From positions 1 through 15,142 of the forward strand of contig CAKQKN010000052.1 in NCBI GenBank assembly GCA_934249215.1: a stretch of DNA of 15,142 nucleotides. The letters are read 5' to 3'. Within the stretch, counting starts at the first letter, position 1; each line of letters starts with the position of its first letter. This document shows positions 1-7,888 of this stretch, piece after piece. A model generated the notes under the pieces. The model did no database searches. It worked only from the letters and a program-made list of their open reading frames with translations, and was not told the DNA's origin. Source of the stretch: an uncultured Clostridia bacterium (GTDB taxonomy: Bacteria > Bacillota > Clostridia > Christensenellales > Borkfalkiaceae). The translations under genes were made by a program, and so were the position numbers.

Positions 1-881
1 AGTTCGTTTTTCACCTTGTCGAAAAATCCGACTTCTCCCCGCAACCTGTCGATAATTGACTTATCAGCCGACTTTTGTCTTAAAAGTTCGTCGGTTTCCT
101 CTTTATTTTTCTTAACAGACAAATATAATTTTGCGCCGTCCGCCTTCTTTTCAAGTTCCCTTTTTACCCCGAGCGCCCGCGTTTTTTTATCGAGCGATTC
201 GTCGAGCGTCGCCTTAAGTTTCTCCATATTTTCGGGCGCGTATTCCGAAAGTTGTTCGATTTTTGCAGAAAGCCTTATTCTTTCGGCTTCGAGCACGGAA
301 AGCTCGGCGTTGATCTTCGACTGCAATCCCGCGCCGTATTTTTCGAGATCGAAAAGTTTTCCGATGACTTTCAGCCTTTCCCCTCGCGAAAGTTTGACGA
401 AAGCGGCAAACTCGCCTTGCGGAAGGGCTATGCACTTCAGAAAATCGTCCTTTTTAAGCCCGATTATTTCGTTCTGAATTTTTTCGTCGAGTTCTTTGCC
501 GTTGTCCGCCTCTGGGTATTCGACTTCGCCCTCGATTCGCCAAAGTTTGGCAGACGCACGCGTCAGTTCCGTCCTCGCCTTATTGAATTTATAAACGCGT
601 TCGATGCCGTAAACGCCGCTTTTCACCCCGGAATTTACCGAAAAAATAAGTTTTACCCGGGTTTGCATGCAGCCGATATTGACGAAATCTCGGTTGTTCA
701 CTTTTCCGCTTACGATCTCGCCGTAGAGCGCGAGAACGATCGCGTCGAGAATGGTGCTTTTCCCGCTTCCCGTTTTTCCGAAAATGCCGAAAACGCCCCC
801 CTCGGACAATTTTGCAAAATCTATCGTCTGCTCCTCGGCGACGCTTTTCAATCCCTCTATCGTGAGTAGTATCGGTTTCAC
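1..881 (-). CDS. sbcC: SbcC, ATPase subunit of the SbcCD nuclease (N-terminal part, cut by window edge)
   Basis: This is the SMC/Rad50-like ATPase that partners SbcD in an ATP-driven double-strand-end and hairpin nuclease in the cytoplasm. About 293 residues are visible before the frame leaves the window. The N-terminus carries a P-loop, GKTGSGKST at about residues 35-43, followed by the Rad50/SbcC-type segment LPQGEFAAF at about 153-161. After about residue 180 the sequence becomes rich in K, E and L with heptad character, as expected for the start of the long coiled coil. The start is GTG at 879-881, chosen because GGAGG (888-892) sits six bases upstream and no in-frame ATG lies near it. 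sbcD ends 96 bp upstream on the same strand, the usual sbcD-sbcC order. Family identity is secure; the C-terminal half cannot be judged. Confidence 0.93.
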   Translation of the reverse strand, partial: MKPILLTIEGLKSVAEEQTIDFAKLSEGGVFGIFGKTGSGKSTILDAIVLALYGEIVSGKVNNRDFVNIGCMQTRVKLIFSVNSGVKSGVYGIERVYKFNKARTELTRASAKLWRIEGEVEYPEADNGKELDEKIQNEIIGLKKDDFLKCIALPQGEFAAFVKLSRGERLKVIGKLFDLEKYGAGLQSKINAELSVLEAERIRLSAKIEQLSEYAPENMEKLKATLDESLDKKTRALGVKRELEKKADGAKLYLSVKKNKEETDELLRQKSADKSIIDRLRGEVGFFDKVKNE

Positions 882-904
882 CTGCTACCTCCGCACATTG
901 TACT

Positions 905-953
905 CTTTAACTTCGTTGCGCGCATTACGCCCTTTAACTTAGCCTAACTTGCG
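905..953 (-). repeat. Short AAGTTA direct repeats in the sbcD-sbcC gap
   Basis: Read in the transcribed (minus) direction, the 96-bp gap between sbcD and sbcC contains three AAGTTA words. Two belong to an exact 9-bp repeat, AAGTTAAAG, at 905-913 and 932-940 (27 bp apart); the third is an AAGTTAGG just upstream. A GC-rich piece separates the two 9-mers. The function is unknown; it could be a spacer, an RNA element or leftover of a decayed repeat. Confidence 0.4.
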
Positions 954-977
954 CGAGCCAAAACGAAAACTACGGTT

Positions 978-2135
978 TTAATCTTTGTTTATAAGCGACA
1001 GATAAGCGGCGAGAAGATCGTCGGGCGGTTCGCACCCGTAACAACTTTTGTAATATTCGACGAATGCCGTTTTTTCGTCCATTTTTCGTCTGTCCGCGCG
1101 AACCTCGACGGAAACGGAATCCGTTCTGTAAATCCTCAGTTCCGCAAGGTCTTTCATCGAAATAAGCCGCCGCGTTTCGCTTTCGGAAAGCGGCGAATCC
1201 ACGTAAAGGGTCATTTCTATCCACTGCCCCGCGTTTTCTTCTATCAGTTTTTCCGCGGCTTCGGCGCCGAGAGCCGTGAGCCTTGCGAGCCGCCTGCCCT
1301 TTTCGAGCGGCACCGTTTTAACGTTTTCCGCCTTGCCCGAAACGAGGTCGAACACCGTGACGGATTTTTCGACGTTTGCCTCGTCGAACCCGTATTCGAG
1401 TATTGCGCCCGAATAGATAATGTGGCGCTCCGAGTCGATTATCTGCCTTTTGTGCAGGTGCCCGAGCGCAGTGTAAACGATATCGTCGGGGATAAGTTTT
1501 CTGTCCACCGCGCGCGTCCCGCCGAGGTCGATCTGCCTTTCGTTGTCCGTTCCGATTCCGCCGAGCATATAAATATGAGAAAGCAGAATCTGCGGAAGTT
1601 TTTCGGTGTTGCCCTCGAAACACTCGGCAATCCATCTTCTCATCTTGTCGTCGAACGAGCTGTCATCCTTTACTTCGCCGAACCTTTTTTCGGTCGGATA
1701 GGGCAACGCGCCGACGTAAACGCGTTCGTCCCCTTTCCTTATGACGCAATAACGCTTGCCCGTCTTTTCGACGTAAACCGTCCGATCGGAGCTTCCGACG
1801 GCGGGCGCTTTTTCGCCCCCGAAAACGTATACGTTGGCGAGGCTTGCGAGCGCGGACGCGGCACAAAGCCGCTGCCAGTCGTCATGATTTCCGCTTATGA
1901 CGACGACGGCGCGTTTTTCCGACGCAATCTTTTCTATACTTTCGAAAAACAATTCTTCGGCTTCGGCGGCCGGCGTGTACGTGTCGTAAACGTCACCCGC
2001 GACGAGAACGAGATCGACCGACTCCCTTTCGCAGATTTCCGCGATTTCGCCGAGCACTTCGCGCTGTTCGTCGATCCGCGTTTTTCCGTTGAGTTTTTTT
2101 CCGATATGCCAATCGGACGTGTGCAATATCTTCAT
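978..2135 (-). CDS. sbcD: SbcD, exonuclease subunit of SbcCD
   Basis: This is a calcineurin-like metallophosphoesterase, the Mre11-type nuclease that works with SbcC in processing DNA ends and hairpins. Metal-site motifs appear in family order: DWHIG (D8, H10), GDVYD (D48), GNHD (N83, H84), a His in LLSHIY, and GHLHKR. The remaining 120 or so residues fit the SbcD C-terminal capping domain. The start is taken at ATG 2133-2135, giving 385 residues. It begins MKILHTSDWHIG as the family does, with AAGGA four bases upstream. The frame stays open to a TTG at 2150, but that would add five residues outside the family pattern and displace the ribosome site. It is the first gene of the leftward operon with sbcC. 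Confidence 0.95.
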   Translation of the reverse strand: MKILHTSDWHIGKKLNGKTRIDEQREVLGEIAEICERESVDLVLVAGDVYDTYTPAAEAEELFFESIEKIASEKRAVVVISGNHDDWQRLCAASALASLANVYVFGGEKAPAVGSSDRTVYVEKTGKRYCVIRKGDERVYVGALPYPTEKRFGEVKDDSSFDDKMRRWIAECFEGNTEKLPQILLSHIYMLGGIGTDNERQIDLGGTRAVDRKLIPDDIVYTALGHLHKRQIIDSERHIIYSGAILEYGFDEANVEKSVTVFDLVSGKAENVKTVPLEKGRRLARLTALGAEAAEKLIEENAGQWIEMTLYVDSPLSESETRRLISMKDLAELRIYRTDSVSVEVRADRRKMDEKTAFVEYYKSCYGCEPPDDLLAAYLSLINKD

Positions 2136-2323
2136 TTTTTCCTTCGGCAAAGCGGAAAGAGCATCCGCTGCGCTTTCGCGATTTCAGATTTTTTCGATAA
2201 AACTTGCAAATCAACTTGCTTTTTTATTTATTATATATTAGTATATTTTCAGAAATAAATCAACCGTTTCGGTTGAGTCTGCGGCGATTATGCGACTTCG
2301 ACCGACTCTATCGGCGGTATTAT
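2136..2323. promoter_or_regulatory. Divergent control region between sbcD and dnaD
   Basis: This region lies between two genes that point away from each other, so it must carry both start signals. A very AT-rich core (2204-2259) contains a TATAAT on the minus strand (2230-2235) and TATATT words on the plus strand (2234-2239, 2242-2247). No convincing -35 box stands at 16-18 bp from any of them, so exact promoters are not assigned. A perfect inverted repeat, TCAACCG-TTT-CGGTTGA, spans 2260-2276 on the dnaD side and could be an operator or a leader hairpin. Confidence 0.4.
2260..2276. repeat. 17-bp perfect palindrome, possible operator or hairpin
   Basis: Seven-base arms TCAACCG and CGGTTGA flank a TTT spacer. 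It lies 48 bp before the dnaD start and just downstream of the TATATT words, so it would be at or near the 5' end of the dnaD mRNA. There is no T-run after it, which argues against a terminator. Confidence 0.5.
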
Positions 2324-3781
2324 ATGTCGTTTTGTTCATTTTCCGGCGAGTATGAGAAAAACAACGTTCTCACGCTCAATTCATCGTTTATAACCGAATA
2401 TTTACCCGAGGCGGGCGGTGACGCGGTGCGGGTTTATCTTTACGGGCTGTTCGCCTGCACGGTAAACGCCGATCTGACGTCCGAGGACGTGGCGAAAGCT
2501 CTCGACATCAAAGTCGAGGACGTGATCGACTGCTTTCGATTCTGGGAAGAGTACGACCTCGTCGCGATCATATCCGAAAACCCGTTCACGGTCAGATACC
2601 TCCCCATATCGTCGACTTCGAAGCCGCGCAAGTTCAAGCCCGAAAAGTACGGTGATTTCACCGCCGCCCTTCAGGCGCTCATGCCCGACCGCATGATTTC
2701 GACTTCGGAATATACCGCGTATTTCAACCTTATGGAGGAGTTCTCGATAAAGCCCGAAGCGATGCTCATGATTTGCAAATATTGCGTCGATCTCAAGGGC
2801 AATTCGATCGGCTATCGCTACGTGACCACCGTCGCGAAAGATTTTGCTTACCGCGGAATCGTAACCACCGAGCTAATCGAAAAAGAGCTTAACGACTACG
2901 TTACGCGATCGAGCGACATTTCCTCCATTCTTGCCGCGCTCGGCGTTAAGCGCAAGCCCGAGATCGAAGATCTTCAACTGTTCAACAAGTGGAGAAAAGA
3001 ACTCGGGTTCGAACAGCGCGTTTTGTTACATGCCGCGAAAAAATGCAAGCGCAAAACGGCGGCGGGGCTCGACGCGTTCGTTCTCGAACTTTACGGAAAC
3101 AAAATATTTACCGAAACGGAAATCGACAAATATCTCAAACAGCGCGACGGCTATCGCGAGATAGCAAAGACCGTTTGCCACAACCTCTCGGTCTACGTCG
3201 AAGTGATCGACACCGTCGTTGAAAATTACGTATCGCCATGGCTCGCGAAAGGCTATGACGGCGACACGCTCGGTTTCATCGCGAACTACTGCTTCAAAAA
3301 GAACAAGCGGACGCTTGCCGACATGAATTACCTCATTGATTCACTGTATGACAAAGGGCTCGTAACGTTGTCGAGCATTGCCGATTACGTGAAACGTGGC
3401 GCGCAAACGGACGAATTCATCCGTAAAATGCTCGCGGAGTGCGGGCTCGACAGACGGCCGACCGAAAGCGACCGCACCACCCTTGCCGTGTGGCAGAACT
3501 GGGGGTTCCCCGACGAAACGATACTCGAAGCGTGTGCGCGCTCGAACGGCTCGTCACGCCCGCTTTCATACGTCAACGCGATTCTTTCGAACTGGAAATC
3601 GAAAAATCTGTTTACGCCCGACGATTTGCGCGCCGCGGAAACGACCGACGGCGACAAGACGCAGGGCGCGAAAAGAGGCGAACGGAGCGCCGGAAAAACC
3701 GCGCATTTTTCCGGCGAACGCAATTATAGCAAGGAGGAACTCGACGCGCTTTTAAAGAACGTGGACGATATTGATTTCTGA
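2324..3781 (+). CDS. DnaD/DnaB-family replication initiation protein with four helical modules
   Basis: This 485-residue protein is a primosome component of the Firmicutes DnaD/DnaB family, which helps remodel DNA at origins and restart sites and passes the helicase loader on. Residues about 20-95 resemble the N-terminal winged-helix domain (SFITEYLPEAGGDAVRVYLY onward). Four related helical modules follow at about 128-190, 218-272, 300-357 and 386-435. The last has the classic YVNAILSNWKSKNLFT signature of the C-terminal DnaD domain. The tail is low-complexity and ends in an acidic helix, YSKEELDALLKNVDDIDF. The start is ATG 2324; the frame is open back to 2204, but that extension is encoded by the AT-rich promoter DNA and looks unlike protein. 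Common DnaD proteins have about 230 residues and one such module, so this one is long. The helicase loader follows after 2 bp. Confidence 0.85.
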   Translation: MSFCSFSGEYEKNNVLTLNSSFITEYLPEAGGDAVRVYLYGLFACTVNADLTSEDVAKALDIKVEDVIDCFRFWEEYDLVAIISENPFTVRYLPISSTSKPRKFKPEKYGDFTAALQALMPDRMISTSEYTAYFNLMEEFSIKPEAMLMICKYCVDLKGNSIGYRYVTTVAKDFAYRGIVTTELIEKELNDYVTRSSDISSILAALGVKRKPEIEDLQLFNKWRKELGFEQRVLLHAAKKCKRKTAAGLDAFVLELYGNKIFTETEIDKYLKQRDGYREIAKTVCHNLSVYVEVIDTVVENYVSPWLAKGYDGDTLGFIANYCFKKNKRTLADMNYLIDSLYDKGLVTLSSIADYVKRGAQTDEFIRKMLAECGLDRRPTESDRTTLAVWQNWGFPDETILEACARSNGSSRPLSYVNAILSNWKSKNLFTPDDLRAAETTDGDKTQGAKRGERSAGKTAHFSGERNYSKEELDALLKNVDDIDF

Positions 3782-3783
3782 TT

Positions 3784-4716
3784 ATGATTTTTAACGATTC
3801 GCTCTTTGCAAAAGTGACCGAAATATATGAAAAACGCAGGATGGACGCGTCCGACCGCGCGTACGAGATCAACAGAAAACTCGACGCCGATCGGGAATTT
3901 TCGGAAAACAAGGAAAAACTGAAACGCGCGAATTTTTCGAGCCAGAAATGCGAATTCGAGAACGACGCGGAAGGCGCGAAAAAATATCGCGCGGAGTATC
4001 TGAAACTCAAAGAGGAGAGAAACGCGATCCTTGCGAAAAAGGGTCTTTCCGAAAGCGATCTTTCGGTAAACTATGCGTGCAAAAAGTGCGGCGACACGGG
4101 CTTTTTGCCGCAAGGCGGCAACTGCTCCTGCTTTTACGCCACGCTTAAATCGGTCGTGAACGAAACGCTCGGAATAACAGAAAAAGAACTTCCGTCGTTT
4201 GACGATTATAAGACCGGCGGCGACGGGGAAGAAAAAATCAAGAATAAAATGAAGGCTTATTGCGAAGTTTTCCCCGATTTCAAGTCCGTCCGCAATCTTA
4301 TTTTTACGGGTGCGCCGGGGACGGGCAAAACATTTGCCGCGGGCTGCATCGCAAACGCCGTCGGACAAAAAAACGCAAACGTCATATTTTTGTCGGCGGT
4401 AAGGCTGAACGATCTGTTTTTGCGCTATCATACCTCGGGAGAAAAGGACCGCAAAGCCGTTTTCTCGCTCATAACCGATTGCGATCTTCTGATAATCGAC
4501 GACCTCGGAACGGAGCCCGTTCTCAAAAACGTTACCGTCGAATACCTCACCTCGTTCCTGTCCGAACGGCTTGCCAACGCGAAACCGTTCATTATCACGA
4601 CAAACCTTAACCCCGAAGAAATGATCGCGAGATACACCGAAAGGCTTGTCAGCAGACTGTCCTCCGCGGAAACCGCGATTATCCCGTTTTCGGGAAAGGA
4701 CAAACGGCGCGGTTAA
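3784..4716 (+). CDS. dnaC: DnaC/DnaI-type AAA+ replicative helicase loader
   Basis: This is an ATP-dependent loader of the replicative helicase, acting with the DnaD-family protein encoded just upstream. The 310 residues show a helical, charged N-terminal region (1-95) and a four-cysteine CxxC...CxC cluster (C99, C102, C114, C116), as in the zinc-binding N-terminal part of DnaI-like loaders. The AAA+ module has Walker A GAPGTGKT (176-183), Walker B LLIIDD (235-240), sensor-1 ITTN (271-274) and arginines at about 283-291 that may include the trans-acting finger. It begins two bases after the dnaD stop with no strong ribosome site, so translation is probably coupled. Clostridial annotation uses DnaC or DnaI for this family; the symbol marks the family, not orthology with the E. 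coli protein. Confidence 0.9.
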   Translation: MIFNDSLFAKVTEIYEKRRMDASDRAYEINRKLDADREFSENKEKLKRANFSSQKCEFENDAEGAKKYRAEYLKLKEERNAILAKKGLSESDLSVNYACKKCGDTGFLPQGGNCSCFYATLKSVVNETLGITEKELPSFDDYKTGGDGEEKIKNKMKAYCEVFPDFKSVRNLIFTGAPGTGKTFAAGCIANAVGQKNANVIFLSAVRLNDLFLRYHTSGEKDRKAVFSLITDCDLLIIDDLGTEPVLKNVTVEYLTSFLSERLANAKPFIITTNLNPEEMIARYTERLVSRLSSAETAIIPFSGKDKRRG

Positions 4717-4766
4717 GTTTTTCGCAACGATCGGCAAAAATCAAAAATAGAAGGAGAATTAAATTT

Positions 4767-5474
4767 ATGCCGGGTTATATTATCGTGTTGCTCGCGGTGT
4801 GCGTTCTTTCGGCTGCGGCGTTTACGATCTTATCCTACAAAAAAACGCTCATCAATCTTTATTTCAAAACGTTTTCGAGCGTTATGTTCACCATTCTCGG
4901 AATACTGTCGCTCTACACGCTCATTTTAAACAGCAAAAAACTAACCGATAATCGACTTATAGGCGGGTTTTTTATGGTTTTGGGGCTGATCGTCTGTATG
5001 GTTGGCGACATTATTCTGGGACTACCGAAACTTGCCGAAACGAACGATTCCACGCCGATCATAGTCGGTGGCGCAAGTTGGTTTTTCACGGGACACGTGC
5101 TGTATTGCACGACGCTGATCGTTCTTTTCGGAATCTCGCTGCCCGTGATCGCGCTGATAATTCCCCTTTCGATTCTTTATACTTTCGTCAACAGAAAGAT
5201 CGGCAAACTCGATTATAAAAATCTTACGGCAGGCGTGCTTCTTTATTCGATTATCGAAAGTTTGTCGCTTGCGCTGTGCATAGTCGCCGCGATTAAAAGT
5301 TTTTCGGTTGCGGCGCTTATTCTCACGATCGGCTTCACTTTGTTCTATATTTCGGACATGGTGCTGATGCACAACTATTTCGGCGAAAAGCGGCGAATGA
5401 TAAGCATATTGTGCCACGCGACCTATTATCCCGCGCAGATTCTCATCGCACTTTCGATTCTATTCCTTGCTTGA
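4767..5474 (+). CDS. YhhN/TMEM86-family membrane protein (lysoplasmalogenase-like)
   Basis: This 235-residue protein is almost entirely hydrophobic, with about eight predicted membrane segments. It carries the polar residues that mark the YhhN/TMEM86 family: GDIIL near residue 80, FTGHVLY near 108-114, YISDMVL near 200, and the terminal HATYYPAQILIALS. Some characterised relatives hydrolyse the vinyl-ether bond of lysoplasmalogens. Plasmalogens occur in anaerobic clostridia, so that activity is plausible but not shown here. The start at 4767 has AAGGAG (4751-4756) ten bases upstream. It follows the helicase loader by 50 bp without a visible terminator, so it may be co-transcribed, although no functional link is apparent. 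Confidence 0.82.
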   Translation: MPGYIIVLLAVCVLSAAAFTILSYKKTLINLYFKTFSSVMFTILGILSLYTLILNSKKLTDNRLIGGFFMVLGLIVCMVGDIILGLPKLAETNDSTPIIVGGASWFFTGHVLYCTTLIVLFGISLPVIALIIPLSILYTFVNRKIGKLDYKNLTAGVLLYSIIESLSLALCIVAAIKSFSVAALILTIGFTLFYISDMVLMHNYFGEKRRMISILCHATYYPAQILIALSILFLA

Positions 5475-5509
5475 CGCGCTTTCGTCGCGAAGCAAATATA
5501 CGGCATATA

Positions 5510-5542
5510 AAAAGCAGTAACCGTTCTTCGGCTACTGCTTTT
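5510..5542. terminator. Bidirectional intrinsic terminator between yhhN-like gene and yebC
   Basis: Ten-base perfect arms AAAAGCAGTA (5510-5519) and TACTGCTTTT (5533-5542) are extended by CCG/CGG after one mismatch, closing on a TTCTT loop. The A-rich and T-rich flanks let it work on both strands. It lies between converging genes, as expected. Confidence 0.85.
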
Positions 5543-5573
5543 CGTTTGCATTACATACTCTTTAAAAGTTATA

Positions 5574-6314
5574 TTACTCTTCTTCCTCTTCTTCGGGAAG
5601 GTCAACGTTGTGATAAATATCCTGAACGTCGTCGTTATCCTCGAACGCGTCGAGCATCTTCATAAAAGTTACCATCTGATCTTCGGAAAGAGTTATTTTG
5701 TCGTTCGGAACCATTTCGACCGAAGCTTCGACGAAACTGTATCCGCGCTCTTCGAAGAACTTTCTGACAGCGGAAAACGCCGACGGAGCCGTTCTGATTT
5801 CAAAAACGTCGTCGCTCGGAATAACGTCGTCCGCCCCCGCGTCGAGCGCAAGTTCCATAATCGTGTCCTCGTCCATATCGGGCGTTCTTTCGAAAACGAT
5901 CACGCCGCGATTTTCGAACATGAACGAAACCGAATTCGCCGTGCCCAAACTTCCGCCGTACTTATCGAAAATGTGTCTTACTTCGCCGACCGTTCTGTTT
6001 TTGTTTTCGGTAAGCGTGCTGACGATAACCGCGCTTCCGCCTACGCCGTATCCCTCGTAAGTGAGATTTTCGTAGTTGACGTTGCCGAGTTCGCCCGTCG
6101 CTTTCATAATGCTTCTCTTGATGTTATCGTTGGGCATGTTGGCGGCTTTCGCCTTTGCGATTACATCCGCAAGTTTGGAGTTGGTCGCGGGATCGGCGCC
6201 CGCTTTCGCCGCAACGGCGATCTCTCTTCCTATTTTCGTAAAGATTTTACCCTTTACGGCATCGGTTTTTGCTTTTTTGTTCTTGATATTTGCCCACTTG
6301 CTGTGTCCTGACAT
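5574..6314 (-). CDS. yebC: YebC/PmpR (TACO1) family translation or transcription factor
   Basis: The 246 residues match the YebC family from end to end. They start with the invariant MSGHSKWANIKNKK and continue with KIFTKIGREIAVAAK, NMPNDNIKRSI and YEGYGVGGSAVIV; the C-terminus is acidic. Older work described members as DNA-binding regulators (PmpR). Later work on bacterial YebC and mitochondrial TACO1 describes roles at the ribosome, relieving stalls on proline-rich stretches. Its place beside translation genes fits the second view. The start at 6314 has GGGAG (6321-6325) six bases upstream. The RNA methyltransferase gene ends 76 bp upstream on the same strand and no terminator is seen between them. 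Confidence 0.96.
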   Translation of the reverse strand: MSGHSKWANIKNKKAKTDAVKGKIFTKIGREIAVAAKAGADPATNSKLADVIAKAKAANMPNDNIKRSIMKATGELGNVNYENLTYEGYGVGGSAVIVSTLTENKNRTVGEVRHIFDKYGGSLGTANSVSFMFENRGVIVFERTPDMDEDTIMELALDAGADDVIPSDDVFEIRTAPSAFSAVRKFFEERGYSFVEASVEMVPNDKITLSEDQMVTFMKMLDAFEDNDDVQDIYHNVDLPEEEEEE

Positions 6315-6390
6315 ATTTATCTCCCGTTATATACTAAATTTCGAATATTGCCTGCATAATGCCCCGCGCTGGAATGAAATTCGTTCGCTT

Positions 6391-7167
6391 TCAGATCGTC
6401 TTTGCGCCGCCGAACACGAGCGAATAAACACAGACGCCCGCAGCGACCGCGACGTTAAGACTTTCGATCCCGTTCATCATCGGAATCGAGATCGTTTCGT
6501 CCGCGCTCACTTTGAAAAATTCGCTTACGCCGTTACCTTCGTTGCCGAGCACAAGACAAAATTTGTCCGTTTTTTCGGCGGTAAACACGTTTTTGCCGTT
6601 CATATCGGCAACGAACAGCGGCACGTTTTCGTCCTTTACGTAAGCAAGCGCTTCCTCGCGGGTGCACTTGATTATTTTCGTTCTGAACACGCCGCTCATC
6701 GACGATCTGACCGCTTTCGGCGAGTACGGATCGGCGCATGATACGGCGAAAACGTGATCTATCCCGCAAGCCGCCGCTATCCTCAAGATTGCGCCGACGT
6801 TTCCCGGATCTTGCAATCCGTCGAGTATCAAACAGCGCGATAACCGGCCTATAGACGGTTTTTCGGGAATTTTGACGACAGCCAGAATCCCTTGCGGAGT
6901 CATCTCGTCCGACATTGCCTTGAAAACGTTTTCGGAAACGCGGACGATTTTTTCTTCCGGAATATCGACGGTCGTTTCCATTCCGTCGATCATTACCACG
7001 GACGAAATATCCTGCCCGGTAGCGATCGCTTCGGCAACCATTTTTTCGCCCTCGACGATATATTCCGAAAACTCATCGCGATATTTTTTTTGTTTAAGAC
7101 TCGCCGTTCTTTTTACGAACGGATTCTGTCTCGAAAGAATGGGCGCACTTCCCGCGATATTCGGCAT
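6391..7167 (-). CDS. SpoU/TrmH-family (SPOUT) RNA 2'-O-methyltransferase
   Basis: The 258-residue protein has the two-part layout of the family. Residues 1-100 form an L30e-like substrate-binding domain (VEGEKMVAEAI, TPQGILAVV). Residues 110-258 form the knotted SAM-binding domain, with motif 1 LDGLQDPGNVGAILR (115-129, conserved N and R), motif 2 LGNEGNGV (207-214) and motif 3 IPMMNGIESLNVAVA (228-242). Such enzymes methylate ribose 2'-OH groups in rRNA or tRNA using S-adenosylmethionine; the exact target cannot be read from sequence. It resembles the YsgA/RlmB-type group often found near rplT in Firmicutes. It follows rplT by 127 bp with a probable terminator between, so it may have its own promoter, which I could not place with confidence. 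Confidence 0.92.
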   Translation of the reverse strand: MPNIAGSAPILSRQNPFVKRTASLKQKKYRDEFSEYIVEGEKMVAEAIATGQDISSVVMIDGMETTVDIPEEKIVRVSENVFKAMSDEMTPQGILAVVKIPEKPSIGRLSRCLILDGLQDPGNVGAILRIAAACGIDHVFAVSCADPYSPKAVRSSMSGVFRTKIIKCTREEALAYVKDENVPLFVADMNGKNVFTAEKTDKFCLVLGNEGNGVSEFFKVSADETISIPMMNGIESLNVAVAAGVCVYSLVFGGAKTI

Positions 7168-7263
7168 ATTACTCTACCTTTATAATTCTCAACGGACGCT
7201 TCGTTTTCTTGAGTTAACCGTTAAACGACTAACGCAAAACGAATCTGCCGTCGACTACGAAAA

Positions 7264-7287
7264 CGGGCTGCCGAAAATGACAGCCCG
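7264..7287 (-). terminator. Probable intrinsic terminator after rplT
   Basis: In the minus direction a CGGGCTG arm, a ten-base loop and a CAGCCCG arm form a perfect 7-bp GC-rich stem ending seven bases after the rplT stop codon. It is followed by only a short TTTTCG tract, so termination may be partial and allow read-through into the methyltransferase gene. Confidence 0.65.
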
Positions 7288-7294
7288 ACCAAAG

Positions 7295-7648
7295 TCAGTT
7301 AAGTTTAGCCTTGGCGGTTTCGCAAAGAGCGGCAAAGCCCTGTGCGTCGTTAACAGCCATATCGGCAAGCACTTTTCTGTTGAGATTGATTTCAGCAAGG
7401 TTCAGTCCGTGCATGAACTTGCTGTAAGACAAACCGTTGATACGAGCGGCGGCGTTGATACGAGCGATCCAAAGTTTTCTGAAATCTCTCTTTTTCGCCT
7501 TTCTTCCGACGTAAGCGTAAGAAAGCGATTTCATAACCGCCTGACGCGCTATTCTGTAAAGTTTGCTCTTAGCTCCGAAATAACCTTTCGCGAGCTTCAT
7601 TATTTTTCTGCGTTTCTTAACCGCGTTGACGCCTCTTTTAATACGCAT
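7295..7648 (-). CDS. rplT: Large-subunit ribosomal protein L20 (bL20)
   Basis: This 117-residue basic protein binds 23S rRNA early in 50S assembly. The family signature is clear: VKKRRKIMKLAKGYFGAK, then YAYVGRKAKKRDFRKLWI and RINAAARINGLSYSKF. The N-terminus reads MRIKRGVNAV, the common MARVKRGV form with small changes. AAGGAGG stands about 8 bp before the ATG. It is the third gene of infC-rpmI-rplT. In bacilli and gamma-proteobacteria L20 represses its own operon by binding the leader or translational operator; the leader features upstream of infC make that likely here. Confidence 0.97.
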   Translation of the reverse strand: MRIKRGVNAVKKRRKIMKLAKGYFGAKSKLYRIARQAVMKSLSYAYVGRKAKKRDFRKLWIARINAAARINGLSYSKFMHGLNLAEINLNRKVLADMAVNDAQGFAALCETAKAKLN

Positions 7649-7662
7649 ATTCTATATCCTCC

Positions 7663-7857
7663 TTACGCCTGAATGAGATTTTTGACCATTTTTTCCTGTG
7701 CATGAGAAACGAACGTGGTTGTTCTGAGTCTTCTTTTCCTCTTGGTGTCCTTTTTGCTCAGGATGTGGCTCTTATTCTGATGTCCTCTTTTTACCTTTCC
7801 GTTGGCGGTAACGGAAAAACGTTTTTTCGCACCGCTGTGCGTTTTCATTTTAGGCAT
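7663..7857 (-). CDS. rpmI: Large-subunit ribosomal protein L35 (bL35)
   Basis: This 64-residue, very basic protein starts MPKMKTHSGAKKRFSVTANG and contains KVKRGHQNKSHILSKK, the standard bL35 pattern at the standard length. GGAGG lies about 7 bp before the ATG. It sits 31 bp after infC and 14 bp before rplT, in the classic order, so the three are one transcript. Confidence 0.97.
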   Translation of the reverse strand: MPKMKTHSGAKKRFSVTANGKVKRGHQNKSHILSKKDTKRKRRLRTTTFVSHAQEKMVKNLIQA

Positions 7858-7888
7858 AATGTATTTCCTCCGATTTTAATTTCTAATT

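Noticed and set aside
252..869. 205-codon rightward frame opposite sbcC
   Set aside because: It is antisense to a clear SbcC N-terminus, has no ribosome site, and its F/R/V-rich composition is what the reverse of this codon usage produces.
2204..2247. Specific -35/-10 assignment for dnaD or sbcD
   Set aside because: TATAAT-like words exist on both strands, but every pairing with a -35-like word has poor match or spacing of 12, 20 or 24 bp.
1422..2258. 278-codon rightward frame opposite sbcD
   Set aside because: SbcD on the other strand has all its metal-site motifs. This frame has no family features.
2204..2323. 40-residue N-terminal extension of the DnaD-family protein
   Set aside because: It is encoded by the AT-rich promoter core and a palindrome and has no protein-like pattern. 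ATG 2324 gives the expected N-terminus.
3724..4737. 337-codon leftward frame opposite the helicase loader
   Set aside because: The opposite strand has an intact AAA+ loader. Long open antisense frames are common here because frequent TTC, CTC and CGA-type codons avoid reverse stops.
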